46,583 nucleotides of DNA from Alphaproteobacteria bacterium (GCA_017533325.1 JAFXIF010000055.1:1-46583), one strand, 5' to 3'. Shown: positions 27,542 through 36,957, numbered from the stretch's first letter. The notes: generated by a model not told the origin, from the sequence alone. Numbers and translations: made by a program.

Positions 27542-30500
27542 ATGGGAGAATTAACACCGATTACCGAGCGTATTGATAATTATTTAAATGAATATAGAAA
27601 AAGAATCGAGCAATATTACAAGGACATCGAACAATATTACAAGGACCACGAGATCTCTCGAAAGACAGATTATGAAATACTACAGATACTTGATAGAAGC
27701 GATATTGACAACCGAGAACTTCCGCAAACACTCAAAGAAGAAATGCTTGCGGTAGAAGATGAAACGGTTTCAAAATATGTTCTTGATGTTTTGAATGATT
27801 TTACAAAAAATGAAGAAAACAGAGCTCTTTTAAAAGAATCCGTTTTCGGAGATTTATTGCAATCCAAAATCTATCTTTCAACTCAAATTCCTTTAGATGC
27901 CTGTATCATAACAAGAGCAACTCCCCCTATGATTGTTGTTTCAAAGGGTGTTTTTTTTGATGCCAAAGGCAAACGCCAACCCATTGATTTGTTAGCCAGT
28001 GTTTTAGGTCATGAGCTTGCCCATAAAATCGTTTATGAACACACAACAACAGCTCACTCTCAAACAGATGAACATGCCTGTGATGCCTTAGGAGTTTTAA
28101 TTGCAAATCGAGCCGGATATACACCGATACCATTTAAAAATCATTGGGCTCAAGGTGATAAATCTAGGTTTTCGGATCGAATTCTTTCAAGCCACCCCTC
28201 ACCCGGATTAAGAACCAGTGTATTATCCACTGTTATCGGCGCTTTGGAATTAAAAGGATATACCCTTTCAAAAGAAAGCAATAAGAAATATGACTCAAGC
28301 GATTTAAGACACATTAGCTCTTTAAAAAAGAATACGGTTTTGCAAGATATTCTTCAATCCATTCAATATAAACAAGCATCATCCCAAGAAAAAAAAGAAG
28401 CATTTATTCACATCAGTAAATATATTTTCACCCAAAGACCGGATTTGTTCGCTCAAGAATTTTTTCTTTATCAACGATTGTTTAAATCCTTTAAAAAAAG
28501 TATGCAAGACGAAATCACTCACGAAATTCTTCAAATCCCCATTCTGAGCGAATTTCAAAGAGACGACCGATATAAATCAATATTATTTGAAGTTTTTGGC
28601 AAAACTCCGATCGTTCAAGCCGAAAGGCAAAGACGCGAAAGTATTTATAATAATTTAAGAAAATTACCGATAGAAACAATTTGTCAACAGGCAAAAGAAA
28701 TTTTAGACTACAATCAAAAATACAAAAAAACAGATTCGACAATCGGCTCTCTTTTATTGACGGATATAAAAGATTTATATGAATGGTGGAGACATCCGAG
28801 GCTAACTGATGAAGATATTCTTTCAGGAAATTTCAAAGCTGACATTATTAAAGCCATCGCTGATGAAGAAAGATTTGACCTTTCTTGGAAGCATATTTTA
28901 GATTATATTGATAATCCCGAAAATCCGCAAGAAAATAAAAAAGCTCTTTCACAAATGTTAAATCTGTTTCAATTGGATGCAAAAATCGAATTAATTGAAA
29001 CCACTTTTATTCAAGAAAATAAAAAGCAAGTCACTGATTTAATCATCAAAGACCGCTTTTTCCCCCCGGCAACAAATGTGGATCAGTTAATTAAGTTTGA
29101 AAAAAAATACTTATCCGCCCATTTACCTTTAAATGAAGAAACTCAGCAACCGGTTTCTCTTACCTATCCATTTAATTTTAAAAACAAAACACTCGCTGAA
29201 ATCGTTCAGGAAAATAAAGATATATTAACCCCGCTTTTCACATATAATGACCAAGAGTGTCTATATATGGCAAGATCCCATAATCAAGCGGACCTTTTTT
29301 TAAAACAACTTTCGTTTTTAGATAAACAACATCCGGACAGAAAGCCCTCTTATGCGGAAGAATTTTATCATAAGGAATTGCCTGATCTTATTGTTGACTT
29401 TTTCAAAAAAGAACAAATTTTAACTGCGCGCGATCAATTCTTTCAGTTAACAAAACAGTTCCAGCCGAATATCGTTTTTTCTGAAAAAAGCCCTTATATT
29501 GAGTTTTTAAAAACCTCTGAAGGCAAGAAATTACCCCTTCAAGATAAACTGTCTCTTTTATCTATGACTCCGCTTTTAAAAAGCGAAAAATTTGATTTAT
29601 CCCAAGGAGAAACAGGCCTTTTCAATTTCAATTTATTTGAAATTTTAAACATTAAAGAACCAAAAACTTTTGAAGAACTGATTCAGTTGAATCAAGAAAT
29701 CGATAAAACTTGTTCTTGTTTCCAAGGAAACGATACATACTCCTATCCAGCCGATATATATCTTTTTTGCGAAACTCTTACTTATATTAAAAACTATATC
29801 AACCGCAGTTTTTTGGAAACGCTTAATCTAGATGACTTTAAAGGTCAATATATTGATTTATCAAAAATGGGATATTGTCTTTCCGATTATGTTGAAAAGG
29901 TTCCTGATTTTGTCAATCAAACAATGGCAAAAATTACCGAGCATAATTTCAACTATCTTTTGACAGACAGAGTAAATACCTCCACGCATGATGATATTCT
30001 TTTTATGTGTCAGGAATATCAAAAATATAACAACCATAAATCATTTGTTGAACGTGTGGACGAAAGACGCAAACACGGGCTGCGTGACGATAAGCCGGTA
30101 AGCCCAAATTATGGAGAAAATATTAATCAACACATGTTTTATTTTTATCCGGCCAGTCACTGTTTGCATTATTATGCTTTATCAGATGACCGTTATCATT
30201 TAAACGAACTTTTGGAAGAAAAAATCATAAAAAACATTTCAAAAAACTTAAAAACAGCCACCCCACAACAAAAAAAAGAAATTTATGATTCCTGTTATAA
30301 TGTTTTGAAAAATACGCTCTCTCAAAATCCTTACTTTAAAAGTTTTTTGATTCAAACCATTGCCTCTTTACATGCCGATCGACTTGGCCTTGAAAAAGAT
30401 TCTATATCCAAAGAAGCCTTTTTAAATACCCTCAATCCCGAGCAATATTTAAGGGATTTTCCAATGAATATCGCAGATGATATTTTATGTCAAATTATGG

Positions 30501-32692
30501 CAAGATGCGAGACACAAAAAGAAGTTTCATTCCAAGTCAGAGATAAAATTCAAAAAATCAATAATGAAACGATGGATACGTATGTTCAAAGTATCCGTGA
30601 AGCTTTGCTTTATTCACATCGAAGTGATTTAAATATTGATATCCTTAATTTCTTAAAGCAACCGCTAACCCCACAAGGCACTTTAAAACTCGTTCACCAA
30701 ATTGAGACAAAAGGAGCAAAAGATATACGTTATACGCTCTCCTCAACACATCCGATTATTGAAAAGCTTCTTAAAAATCAAAAAATAAATATAAATTCAG
30801 CTGCCGTTATTCCAAGCAGCACGAAACAAGCCGCCTTTGCTAATTTACACAGGAATTTTTGGAGTTTGACATCAGAAGCACAGGCTCTTGTCATGCAATA
30901 TCTTTTATTTAATCCGGAAGAAACAAAGGAAATCAACAGAAAAAATGTCAGAGACTATTTCAAAAAAATCAAAAAAGAAATAAACGAAAATGCCGATTTT
31001 TCAAATTATCAAAATTTAGCTCTTGACACTTATTTTGAAAATTGCGAAACGGAAGAAGCCCAAGCGCTCTTTATTGCAGCTCTTTATACGATGAATCCGC
31101 CGGCAAAAATTCCTTATACCGGTCAATTAACTAAAATCCCACCGAAAAGGAAACAACGCCCCGGCGAAGTTATCAAAAAAATTCTCTCTCAAATGGGCGC
31201 TGCCGGTGGAAAAACACTTCAAGCTATTCACTCTTACCCCGGCACAAGTGAAGAAATCAGAGCAGATTTAAAAGATTCAAAAAGCAACTTTAACCCACCC
31301 AAAAGATATGAGATTTTTGAAAGCATTGAAAAAGCTGAAACATTTGATGACGGCAGATTAAAAGGGCAAACCCCTTATGTCGGCAGATTGCTCGGCTCCG
31401 GGTCTTTTGGCTTTACAGTTGAAGTGAAAGATGAGTCAGAAGCCCAAACAGGGCATGCTTTAACCATGTTGCATCCAAATGCTTTGGAAACGGCTAATAA
31501 TCAATTTAAAAAGTTTTTTACACCAATTTCTAAAAAATTAGCCGGCAAAAACAAAAAACTTTTTGGCGCTCTTCCAAGCATTATCACTCAAGCCCGTCAT
31601 TTAACCGCCATCGAAGCCGATTTCTTGGTTGGTGGCGAACAAACAAAAGTTGCCGAAGCGCAATATAGCGGCATTCAAGTTCAATCAGATGGCTATGACT
31701 TTCAAATCAAAGCAGCTCATATTGATGATTTTGGAAGAAGATTCAAAAAAACAGAACTGGCCAGTGGCGAACATTTTAATGATCTTCCGACAAATACAAA
31801 TCAAGAACAAGCTTATAAAAAAGCTGTTGCAAAAGCGATTTTCACAACGGAACTTTACACGCTTTTACAAATGGGGCCGATTGATTCAGACAGGCATGGG
31901 GCACAAGTTCGCGTTGACGGAACAAATATCACGCTTTTTGACCATGGCGCCATTGACTTTGAGAGAAATGAGAAAGGAAAAGATAAAAACGGACACACTG
32001 TTTTAGGCGAACTTCGCCCCTATATCCCGAGTGTCAGCGAAAGACGTCAACTTGGTAAATTGATTGCAAAAGCCTTCAAAAGAAGCCAAAAAGGCGAAGA
32101 TTTTACAAGCGCTTTGGTAGATGTTTTATCAAAAGACAGTCAAAGAACAACCTTTAAAGACGTTGTGGGCAAACTCTTCTCACCGTTTTTAAAAAATAAA
32201 GAATCAAGGCCAAAATTAAGCGCCACAATGCAACGCGCCCTCTTGGCTCTTGGTGATTATATTGAAGCAATGGGGAACACGCCTGAAGAAAGAAGTCAAG
32301 CTGTTCAAGAATGCCTTTCTTCTGTCATGCAACATAAAGAGCAGTTAGATGATGTTTTGCTTGTTTCAATTGCAAGAGGCTTACCAAAGAAAATGCTTCA
32401 ACAATTATCATCTCCAAGCGCTCAAACAAGCAGCTCTTTGCAACTGGTTGACAATAACCCTTATCCGAAAAATCAAACACCTGCTTTTGAAAGATTGATA
32501 TTAAACTGGTTTATGCCAAGAAGTAAACAAGAAGAGCAAGCTTCTTCTTTAACCACGCGCCAAGCCGAACAAAACAAAGCCTTAATTAAAAGGATAAGAG
32601 AAAAAGAACTCACGGCGCAAGCTGAAGAAAAACAATCTTCAAAGAAAACATCAGCGCCGTCAAGTTTCTTAGTAGACAGAGGCGGAAGATAA
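27542..32692 (+). CDS. Giant protein: M48-like metalloprotease head and divergent kinase-like tail
   Basis: 1716 residues, no signal peptide or membrane helix. Residues about 85-230 resemble M48 peptidases: His157-Glu-Leu-Ala-His161 zinc motif, Glu177 with Asp181 in DEHACDALG as third ligand, and SSHPSPGLR (His218). Residues about 240-1260 are long, Lys/Glu-rich, probably helical, unrecognised. Residues about 1270-1520 look kinase-like: GSGSFG (1285-1290) as phosphate loop, Asp1450-Arg-His in DSDRHGAQ as catalytic loop (Gln1455 where Asn is usual), and Asp1467-His-Gly for DFG; no clear VAIK lysine. The arrangement recalls PI3/4-kinase or ABC1-type folds. It follows thyA and the small membrane protein in one operon and ends at a terminator. 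Host-directed effector or regulatory protease are both possible. Confidence 0.75.
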   Translation: MGELTPITERIDNYLNEYRKRIEQYYKDIEQYYKDHEISRKTDYEILQILDRSDIDNRELPQTLKEEMLAVEDETVSKYVLDVLNDFTKNEENRALLKESVFGDLLQSKIYLSTQIPLDACIITRATPPMIVVSKGVFFDAKGKRQPIDLLASVLGHELAHKIVYEHTTTAHSQTDEHACDALGVLIANRAGYTPIPFKNHWAQGDKSRFSDRILSSHPSPGLRTSVLSTVIGALELKGYTLSKESNKKYDSSDLRHISSLKKNTVLQDILQSIQYKQASSQEKKEAFIHISKYIFTQRPDLFAQEFFLYQRLFKSFKKSMQDEITHEILQIPILSEFQRDDRYKSILFEVFGKTPIVQAERQRRESIYNNLRKLPIETICQQAKEILDYNQKYKKTDSTIGSLLLTDIKDLYEWWRHPRLTDEDILSGNFKADIIKAIADEERFDLSWKHILDYIDNPENPQENKKALSQMLNLFQLDAKIELIETTFIQENKKQVTDLIIKDRFFPPATNVDQLIKFEKKYLSAHLPLNEETQQPVSLTYPFNFKNKTLAEIVQENKDILTPLFTYNDQECLYMARSHNQADLFLKQLSFLDKQHPDRKPSYAEEFYHKELPDLIVDFFKKEQILTARDQFFQLTKQFQPNIVFSEKSPYIEFLKTSEGKKLPLQDKLSLLSMTPLLKSEKFDLSQGETGLFNFNLFEILNIKEPKTFEELIQLNQEIDKTCSCFQGNDTYSYPADIYLFCETLTYIKNYINRSFLETLNLDDFKGQYIDLSKMGYCLSDYVEKVPDFVNQTMAKITEHNFNYLLTDRVNTSTHDDILFMCQEYQKYNNHKSFVERVDERRKHGLRDDKPVSPNYGENINQHMFYFYPASHCLHYYALSDDRYHLNELLEEKIIKNISKNLKTATPQQKKEIYDSCYNVLKNTLSQNPYFKSFLIQTIASLHADRLGLEKDSISKEAFLNTLNPEQYLRDFPMNIADDILCQIMARCETQKEVSFQVRDKIQKINNETMDTYVQSIREALLYSHRSDLNIDILNFLKQPLTPQGTLKLVHQIETKGAKDIRYTLSSTHPIIEKLLKNQKININSAAVIPSSTKQAAFANLHRNFWSLTSEAQALVMQYLLFNPEETKEINRKNVRDYFKKIKKEINENADFSNYQNLALDTYFENCETEEAQALFIAALYTMNPPAKIPYTGQLTKIPPKRKQRPGEVIKKILSQMGAAGGKTLQAIHSYPGTSEEIRADLKDSKSNFNPPKRYEIFESIEKAETFDDGRLKGQTPYVGRLLGSGSFGFTVEVKDESEAQTGHALTMLHPNALETANNQFKKFFTPISKKLAGKNKKLFGALPSIITQARHLTAIEADFLVGGEQTKVAEAQYSGIQVQSDGYDFQIKAAHIDDFGRRFKKTELASGEHFNDLPTNTNQEQAYKKAVAKAIFTTELYTLLQMGPIDSDRHGAQVRVDGTNITLFDHGAIDFERNEKGKDKNGHTVLGELRPYIPSVSERRQLGKLIAKAFKRSQKGEDFTSALVDVLSKDSQRTTFKDVVGKLFSPFLKNKESRPKLSATMQRALLALGDYIEAMGNTPEERSQAVQECLSSVMQHKEQLDDVLLVSIARGLPKKMLQQLSSPSAQTSSSLQLVDNNPYPKNQTPAFERLILNWFMPRSKQEEQASSLTTRQAEQNKALIKRIREKELTAQAEEKQSSKKTSAPSSFLVDRGGR
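27605..27646 (+). repeat. 21-bp tandem duplication inside the giant gene
   Basis: Two adjacent 21-bp copies (27605-27625 and 27626-27646) differ at one base and encode IEQYYKD twice. This is in-frame and looks like recent slippage. Confidence 0.85.
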
Positions 32693-32699
32693 CAATAAA

Positions 32700-32736
32700 A
32701 ACACCTTGTGATTTCATTATTGCAAGGTGTTTTTTT
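32700..32736 (+). terminator. Intrinsic terminator after the giant gene
   Basis: A 9-bp perfect stem AACACCTTG/CAAGGTGTT (32700-32708 with 32723-32731), a 14-nt loop and a run of seven T. It closes the folA-thyA-giant transcript. Confidence 0.88.
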
Positions 32737-32758
32737 ATGCCTTCAAGCCCTTTAAATC

Positions 32759-32787
32759 TTGACTTTTGAATCTAAATGACATATAAA
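32759..32787 (+). promoter_or_regulatory. Sigma-70 type promoter for the paralogous trio
   Basis: TTGACT at 32759-32764, a 17-bp spacer and TATAAA at 32782-32787. The first gene starts at 32816 with AAAGGAGAAAG as ribosome site. Confidence 0.75.
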
Positions 32788-32815
32788 AAAACGATATCAA
32801 AAGGAGAAAGAATAT

Positions 32816-33451
32816 ATGAGCTACAGCAAAAAAAACGATGATGAATATATATTGCTTCATGATGAAATCAAAAGACGCTTAACTGAAAAAAACACCGATA
32901 TTTTCAGAGTCGTAAATCGAATTGAAAACATTACAAAAATTTTATCTGAAGGATCTGAAGGCAACATTTTTTTAAGCCGAAAAGATTTCAAAAAAGTTTA
33001 TCCGGCCTTATTATCGCCAGAGTTTCGCCGGTCAAAAGTCAATGTGATTGTTGAAGCCGGTGTGTTGCTAGATGAAAAAAAAGGCGTGCAAAACCCTTAC
33101 ACCTTCTTTTTAAATGACAGATTTATTCAAATCGAACAAGAAAAAGCTCCTTCGCTTGCCTCTATCCCTGATCAATCTCGCGTTTTTGTTGCTGATGCAC
33201 AGGTTCAGTGTGATTCTTTTATGATTTTTAATAACAGAAGTTATATTTTGAAAATTGAAAATATAGAAGACCCCTATTTCAGCTGTTCTTTAAATGCCCC
33301 TTATAAAAAAGACCAAGAAAAAAGATTAGAGCTACTCTCAAAAGTGATGTCAAAAATTAAAACCCTTTCCGTTCCGTTTCAAGAAATTGAACGAAAAGTT
33401 TCAAACCAAAAAAGATGCAACAGATTGGATAACGGATATGAAAGAGAGTAA
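32816..33451 (+). CDS. Hypothetical protein, first of three tandem paralogues
   Basis: 211 residues, soluble, no known motif. An N-terminal helical half contains NIFLSRKDFKKVYPALL, and a C-terminal half contains SFMIFNNRSYILKIE then CSLNAPYKKDQEKR. Both stretches align by eye with the next gene (KLYLNKEGFKEVFPYLK; SFAVINGIHTLVQNE; HFNADMSQEGEER), so the two are paralogues over most of their length. It is the first gene of a three-gene unit with its own promoter and ribosome site and overlaps the next gene by 14 bases. The function is unknown. Confidence 0.75.
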   Translation: MSYSKKNDDEYILLHDEIKRRLTEKNTDIFRVVNRIENITKILSEGSEGNIFLSRKDFKKVYPALLSPEFRRSKVNVIVEAGVLLDEKKGVQNPYTFFLNDRFIQIEQEKAPSLASIPDQSRVFVADAQVQCDSFMIFNNRSYILKIENIEDPYFSCSLNAPYKKDQEKRLELLSKVMSKIKTLSVPFQEIERKVSNQKRCNRLDNGYERE

Positions 33452-34148
33452 AGAAAAAAAACTTTATCAAGATATGCTCTTGTTTATCAAAGAGATTAAA
33501 GAAAGCATTTTGCTTGACACAGACAGTGAACCTTTTAATCATCAAAAATATCTTGTAACGGTGTTAAAACCTTTAATAACAAATGAAGAAGTTATCCGTC
33601 AGATGAAAAACAAGAGATTACGCTTTGTTTTATCTTTTCTTTTAAAGCATCCTCAAATTGATATAAAATTATATTTAAATAAAGAAGGGTTTAAAGAGGT
33701 TTTTCCTTACCTGAAAGGGAAAAAAGCAAGACAAAATCTTCAAATCATTATCAATGATACTGTTCTTCAAAATGAAAAAAAAGAATTGTTTGAACAGCTT
33801 CCTTATCAAACAGATCCGGAATTAAAAAAACATATTCCGCCGCGTGTCAGTGCATTAAAATCAAGCGACAGCGTTTTATTATTCAAATCAAAAAAAGCTG
33901 ATGTTGATATCCCCTCTTTTGCCGTTATCAATGGAATACACACATTGGTTCAAAACGAAGAGGATGGCGGATTTTTGATTCATTTTAATGCCGATATGAG
34001 TCAAGAAGGCGAAGAAAGACTTTCTCATTATGAACAAGCTTTTGAAATTTTAGCAGATCTTTCATATCCCTTTAAACAAAAAACACCAACAAGCATTGCA
34101 ACAAAAAATATTGTAAATCCGGCCCAGAATCAACATATAAAAGAATAA
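33438..34148 (+). CDS. Hypothetical protein, second of three tandem paralogues
   Basis: 236 residues from ATG 33438 (MKESKEKKLYQDM); a TTG at 33387 would extend it by 17 residues deep into the previous gene and has no ribosome site. Helical N-terminal half, then LYLNKEGFKEVFPYLK and the shared C-terminal module DSVLLFKSKK, SFAVINGIHTLVQNEEDGGFLIHFNAD. It is soluble with no signal peptide. It overlaps the upstream paralogue and precedes the third by 3 bases, implying coupled translation and perhaps a hetero-oligomer. Confidence 0.75.
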   Translation: MKESKEKKLYQDMLLFIKEIKESILLDTDSEPFNHQKYLVTVLKPLITNEEVIRQMKNKRLRFVLSFLLKHPQIDIKLYLNKEGFKEVFPYLKGKKARQNLQIIINDTVLQNEKKELFEQLPYQTDPELKKHIPPRVSALKSSDSVLLFKSKKADVDIPSFAVINGIHTLVQNEEDGGFLIHFNADMSQEGEERLSHYEQAFEILADLSYPFKQKTPTSIATKNIVNPAQNQHIKE

Positions 34149-34151
34149 AAA

Positions 34152-34721
34152 ATGACACAAGAAAACACACCGCTTATCAGCGAAAAAGAATTTTTACGCG
34201 GTATCAAATATTTTTTAAAACATAATGAACCCAATATCTTTTACAGCAATAAATATTTGCCGGCACTTTTAAAAGAATTTTCAATTGAAGTTGGCGCGGA
34301 TATGAAAATTTTTTCAACTTTAAGAGATTTGCCAAAACTTGAAAGCGTTATAAAAACATTACATTATGCGTTTGGAAAGAAAAGGCTTTTCCTTGAGAAA
34401 AAAGAATGTTATCCGATTGAAACAATAAAGCTCTTAAATGAAACAAAAGAAAACCGGTCTGTTTATTTAACCGACACCCCTGCCCCCCTTTCCTTTATTT
34501 TAATCGATAACAAACATTATTGCTTAAAACATCATGAAAAAGAAGGATTTTTGGTTGCTTTAAATGCCAATAAAGATCCGAAACTTCAAGAAACGCTTGA
34601 TGTGGCCATAAAAAAAATGAATGAGATTGAAGAAAACGCTCTTTTATATCAAGATGGCGTTAATCTTAAAAAAAGAAAACTTTCAACTGTTCGTTTTTTT
34701 TATGAAAGATCAAAAGAATAA
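34152..34721 (+). CDS. Hypothetical protein, third of three tandem paralogues
   Basis: 189 residues. The C-terminal module is shared with the two preceding genes: RSVYLTDTPAPLSFILIDNKHYCLKHHEKEGF followed by LNANKDPKLQETL. The N-terminal half is shorter and more diverged (NIFYSNKYLPALLKEF still resembles NIFLSRKDFKKVYPAL). No ribosome site is evident; the start lies 3 bases after the previous stop, so it is probably coupled. It ends 3 bases from the convergent Nudix gene. Unknown function. Confidence 0.72.
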   Translation: MTQENTPLISEKEFLRGIKYFLKHNEPNIFYSNKYLPALLKEFSIEVGADMKIFSTLRDLPKLESVIKTLHYAFGKKRLFLEKKECYPIETIKLLNETKENRSVYLTDTPAPLSFILIDNKHYCLKHHEKEGFLVALNANKDPKLQETLDVAIKKMNEIEENALLYQDGVNLKKRKLSTVRFFYERSKE

Positions 34722-34724
34722 TCC

Positions 34725-35201
34725 TTATTTTTGATAAGCCGTTAAAATAACTTTTTTTGTTTCGGGAGAAATATTTAAGTTTTGAAATTCGGCTGAATGA
34801 ATTAAAACATCCATAAAAAGAGAATGCTCTTTGCTTAAGCAAACCGCATCCTTTGTTGTTAAAACTTTAAACGAGAATTGACGTGTTTTTTTACCGGATG
34901 AAGAAAGATAATCAAAAAAACCAAGATAAGAAACGATTTTTGTTATTGTTAAACCCGTTTCTTCTTTCACTTCACGAAAAAGAGCTTCAAGCAGATCCTC
35001 AGACTCATCAACCGTTCCGCTTGGAAGCTCCATCAGCCCGCCCATAAAATCATCTTGAGCGCGTTTTAAGAGTAAACAATGGTTTTTGACTCTTTCAATC
35101 ACGGCTCCAACAACAAATTTTTTTATACCCTCTTTTTGCGCTTGAGAGACTAAATCAAAAATGAATTCTTTATCAATCAAATTACCCTCCTTTATCTTCA
35201 T
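34725..35201 (-). CDS. Nudix hydrolase
   Basis: 158 residues. A complete Nudix box is visible: GTVDESEDLLEALFREVKEETGL, with the REVKEE core that binds metal. The family cleaves nucleoside diphosphates linked to another moiety; the substrate is unknown. The ATG directly abuts the ankyrin gene stop (TAAATG), suggesting coupling, but a consensus AAGGAGGG lies within the first codons, 5 bases before an in-frame TTG at 35180, which may be the true start (151 residues). Confidence 0.85.
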   Translation of the reverse strand: MKIKEGNLIDKEFIFDLVSQAQKEGIKKFVVGAVIERVKNHCLLLKRAQDDFMGGLMELPSGTVDESEDLLEALFREVKEETGLTITKIVSYLGFFDYLSSSGKKTRQFSFKVLTTKDAVCLSKEHSLFMDVLIHSAEFQNLNISPETKKVILTAYQK

Positions 35202-35696
35202 TTATTCCATGCGCTGACGATTGCAAGAAAGTTTTGCAACAGCGTTAAAAAGACGTTTTCTGGACGCTTGATTTAAATTTTGGTGCGGAATCAATTCTTT
35301 CATAATGGCCCCGATTTGAGTGGCCACAAAACTTTGTTCATAAGAAGAAAGTAATTGCCACAAAGCCGTTTGTTTATGTTGGGCAGCCAACATTGCAGGC
35401 GTCAACCCATCATGATTTTTAATTAAGGGATTTGGGGCAAAATTTTTAATCAAATATTCGGCATCAAAATTTTTCTGAGGCATATTATATTCACCTTCTT
35501 GAACGGTATTATACATGCGAATACTGCCCGTAACGGCCACCAAATGCAACAAAGTGTTACCGTTTTTATCTTGCCCGTTCACATCACAACCTTTTGAAAG
35601 CATTTGTTTGATTTTTTCAATTTGCGGTTCGATTTTATGATTTTCGGAATCAGTAATTTCCTCAACCAAACTTTCAATTACGATATTCATTCTCAT
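35202..35696 (-). CDS. Ankyrin-repeat protein
   Basis: 164 residues with two recognisable ankyrin repeats: GCDVNGQDKNGNTLLHLVAVTGS near residues 36-58 and APNPLIKNHDGLTPAMLAAQHKQTALWQLL near 91-120. No signal peptide, so it acts in the cytoplasm or is exported by a specialised system. It lies between the flavodiiron gene (12 bases upstream) and the Nudix gene (0 bases), in one minus-strand unit. The repeats imply protein binding; the partner is unknown. Confidence 0.82.
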   Translation of the reverse strand: MRMNIVIESLVEEITDSENHKIEPQIEKIKQMLSKGCDVNGQDKNGNTLLHLVAVTGSIRMYNTVQEGEYNMPQKNFDAEYLIKNFAPNPLIKNHDGLTPAMLAAQHKQTALWQLLSSYEQSFVATQIGAIMKELIPHQNLNQASRKRLFNAVAKLSCNRQRME

Positions 35697-35708
35697 TTTA
35701 TTTTATCC

Positions 35709-36875
35709 TTATTTTAATAACTTATCGGCCAACGCTTCCAATTTTTCCACATCTTCAGTTTTTAAAGCTGATCGAATGGTGACATGTTCATCAATCAATG
35801 TGATATTTTTAAGCATTGACATTTCTTTTTTCATTATTTTGGCGGCCATGGGCGCCCATGAACCGTTTTCAATAAATCCAACGGTTCTGTTTTGATAATT
35901 TTTACTTTTGAGGTGATGCATAAAAGTTGTCATATAGGGGAAAACATCTCCGTCATAAGTCGGGCTGGCAAGCACCAAATGCGAATAACGGAAAGCATCT
36001 TCAACAGCTTCAGCCATGTCATCTCTTGATAAATCCGCCAACGCCACTTTTTTTACACCCTTTTGAATCAAGATGTCTTTAAGCTTTAAGGCTGATTGTT
36101 TAGTATTCCCATAAATGGACGTATAGGCAATAAAAACACCTTCATCCTCCGCTCTATATGAACTCCAAATGTCATATTTATTAATATAATAACCTAAATT
36201 TGAGGTGAGCATCGGACCATGAAGCGGAAAAATCTTTTGAATATCAAGCGTGGCGGCTTTTTTAAGCAACGATTGAACCGGTGCTCCATATTTTCCGACA
36301 ATATTGATATAATAACGTCTGGCTTCGCAATCCCATTCTTCTTCACAATCCAATGCCCCGAATTTACCAAAGGCATCTGCTGAAAAAAGAATTTTTTCTT
36401 TTGCTTCATAAGCCACCATCACTTCCGGCCAATGCACCATCGGAGCAAACACAAAAGTTAATGAATGAGCCCCAAAAGAAAGCGTTTCCCCCTCTTTAAG
36501 GATCACTTTTTTGCCTTCTAAATCAATATCGGGGAAAAAAGACGTCATCATATCAAAAGATTTTTGGTTCGAAATGATTTTGGCATTCGGATAGGTTTTC
36601 ATAAACAAACCGATTGATCCGGCATGATCAGGCTCCATGTGCAAAACAGTTAAATAATCCGGTTGTTCGCCTTTTAAAACTTCTTTTAAATTTGAAAGCC
36701 ATTCTTCGGCTTTATGAATATCAACCGTATCCATCACAACCTTTTTTTCATCCATAATCACATAAGAATTATATGAAATACCGTTTGGAACGACATATTG
36801 CCCTTCAAATAAATCAATTTCTTTATCATCCACACCGATATAATATATATTTTGAACCAATTCTTTATTTTTCAT
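35709..36875 (-). CDS. Flavodiiron protein (A-type flavoprotein, FprA family)
   Basis: 388 residues. N-terminal metallo-beta-lactamase-like domain with the diiron ligands His79, Glu81, Asp83 (LHMEPDH), His148 (MVHWPE), Asp167 (SADAFG) and a final His in FPLHGP. C-terminal flavodoxin domain from about 250 (FIAYTSIYGNTKQSA, FMN phosphate loop). It reduces O2 and/or NO to water or N2O using electrons from rubredoxin or flavoproteins, a protection system of anaerobes and microaerophiles. First gene of a unit with the ankyrin and Nudix genes; AAAGGAAAA precedes the start. Confidence 0.93.
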   Translation of the reverse strand: MKNKELVQNIYYIGVDDKEIDLFEGQYVVPNGISYNSYVIMDEKKVVMDTVDIHKAEEWLSNLKEVLKGEQPDYLTVLHMEPDHAGSIGLFMKTYPNAKIISNQKSFDMMTSFFPDIDLEGKKVILKEGETLSFGAHSLTFVFAPMVHWPEVMVAYEAKEKILFSADAFGKFGALDCEEEWDCEARRYYINIVGKYGAPVQSLLKKAATLDIQKIFPLHGPMLTSNLGYYINKYDIWSSYRAEDEGVFIAYTSIYGNTKQSALKLKDILIQKGVKKVALADLSRDDMAEAVEDAFRYSHLVLASPTYDGDVFPYMTTFMHHLKSKNYQNRTVGFIENGSWAPMAAKIMKKEMSMLKNITLIDEHVTIRSALKTEDVEKLEALADKLLK

Positions 36876-36908
36876 GATGTTTTCCTTTTGTTTAGATTAT
36901 GTTGCTAG

Positions 36909-36937
36909 ACTATATCAAAAAAGAATTTGATTTTCAA
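36909..36937 (-). promoter_or_regulatory. Promoter of the flavodiiron protein gene
   Basis: On the minus strand TTGAAA (36937-36932), a 17-bp spacer and TATAGT (36914-36909). It is divergent from the attenuated promoter that starts 21 bases away. Confidence 0.65.
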
Positions 36938-36957
36938 TAAAATTGAAAAAAAATCTG

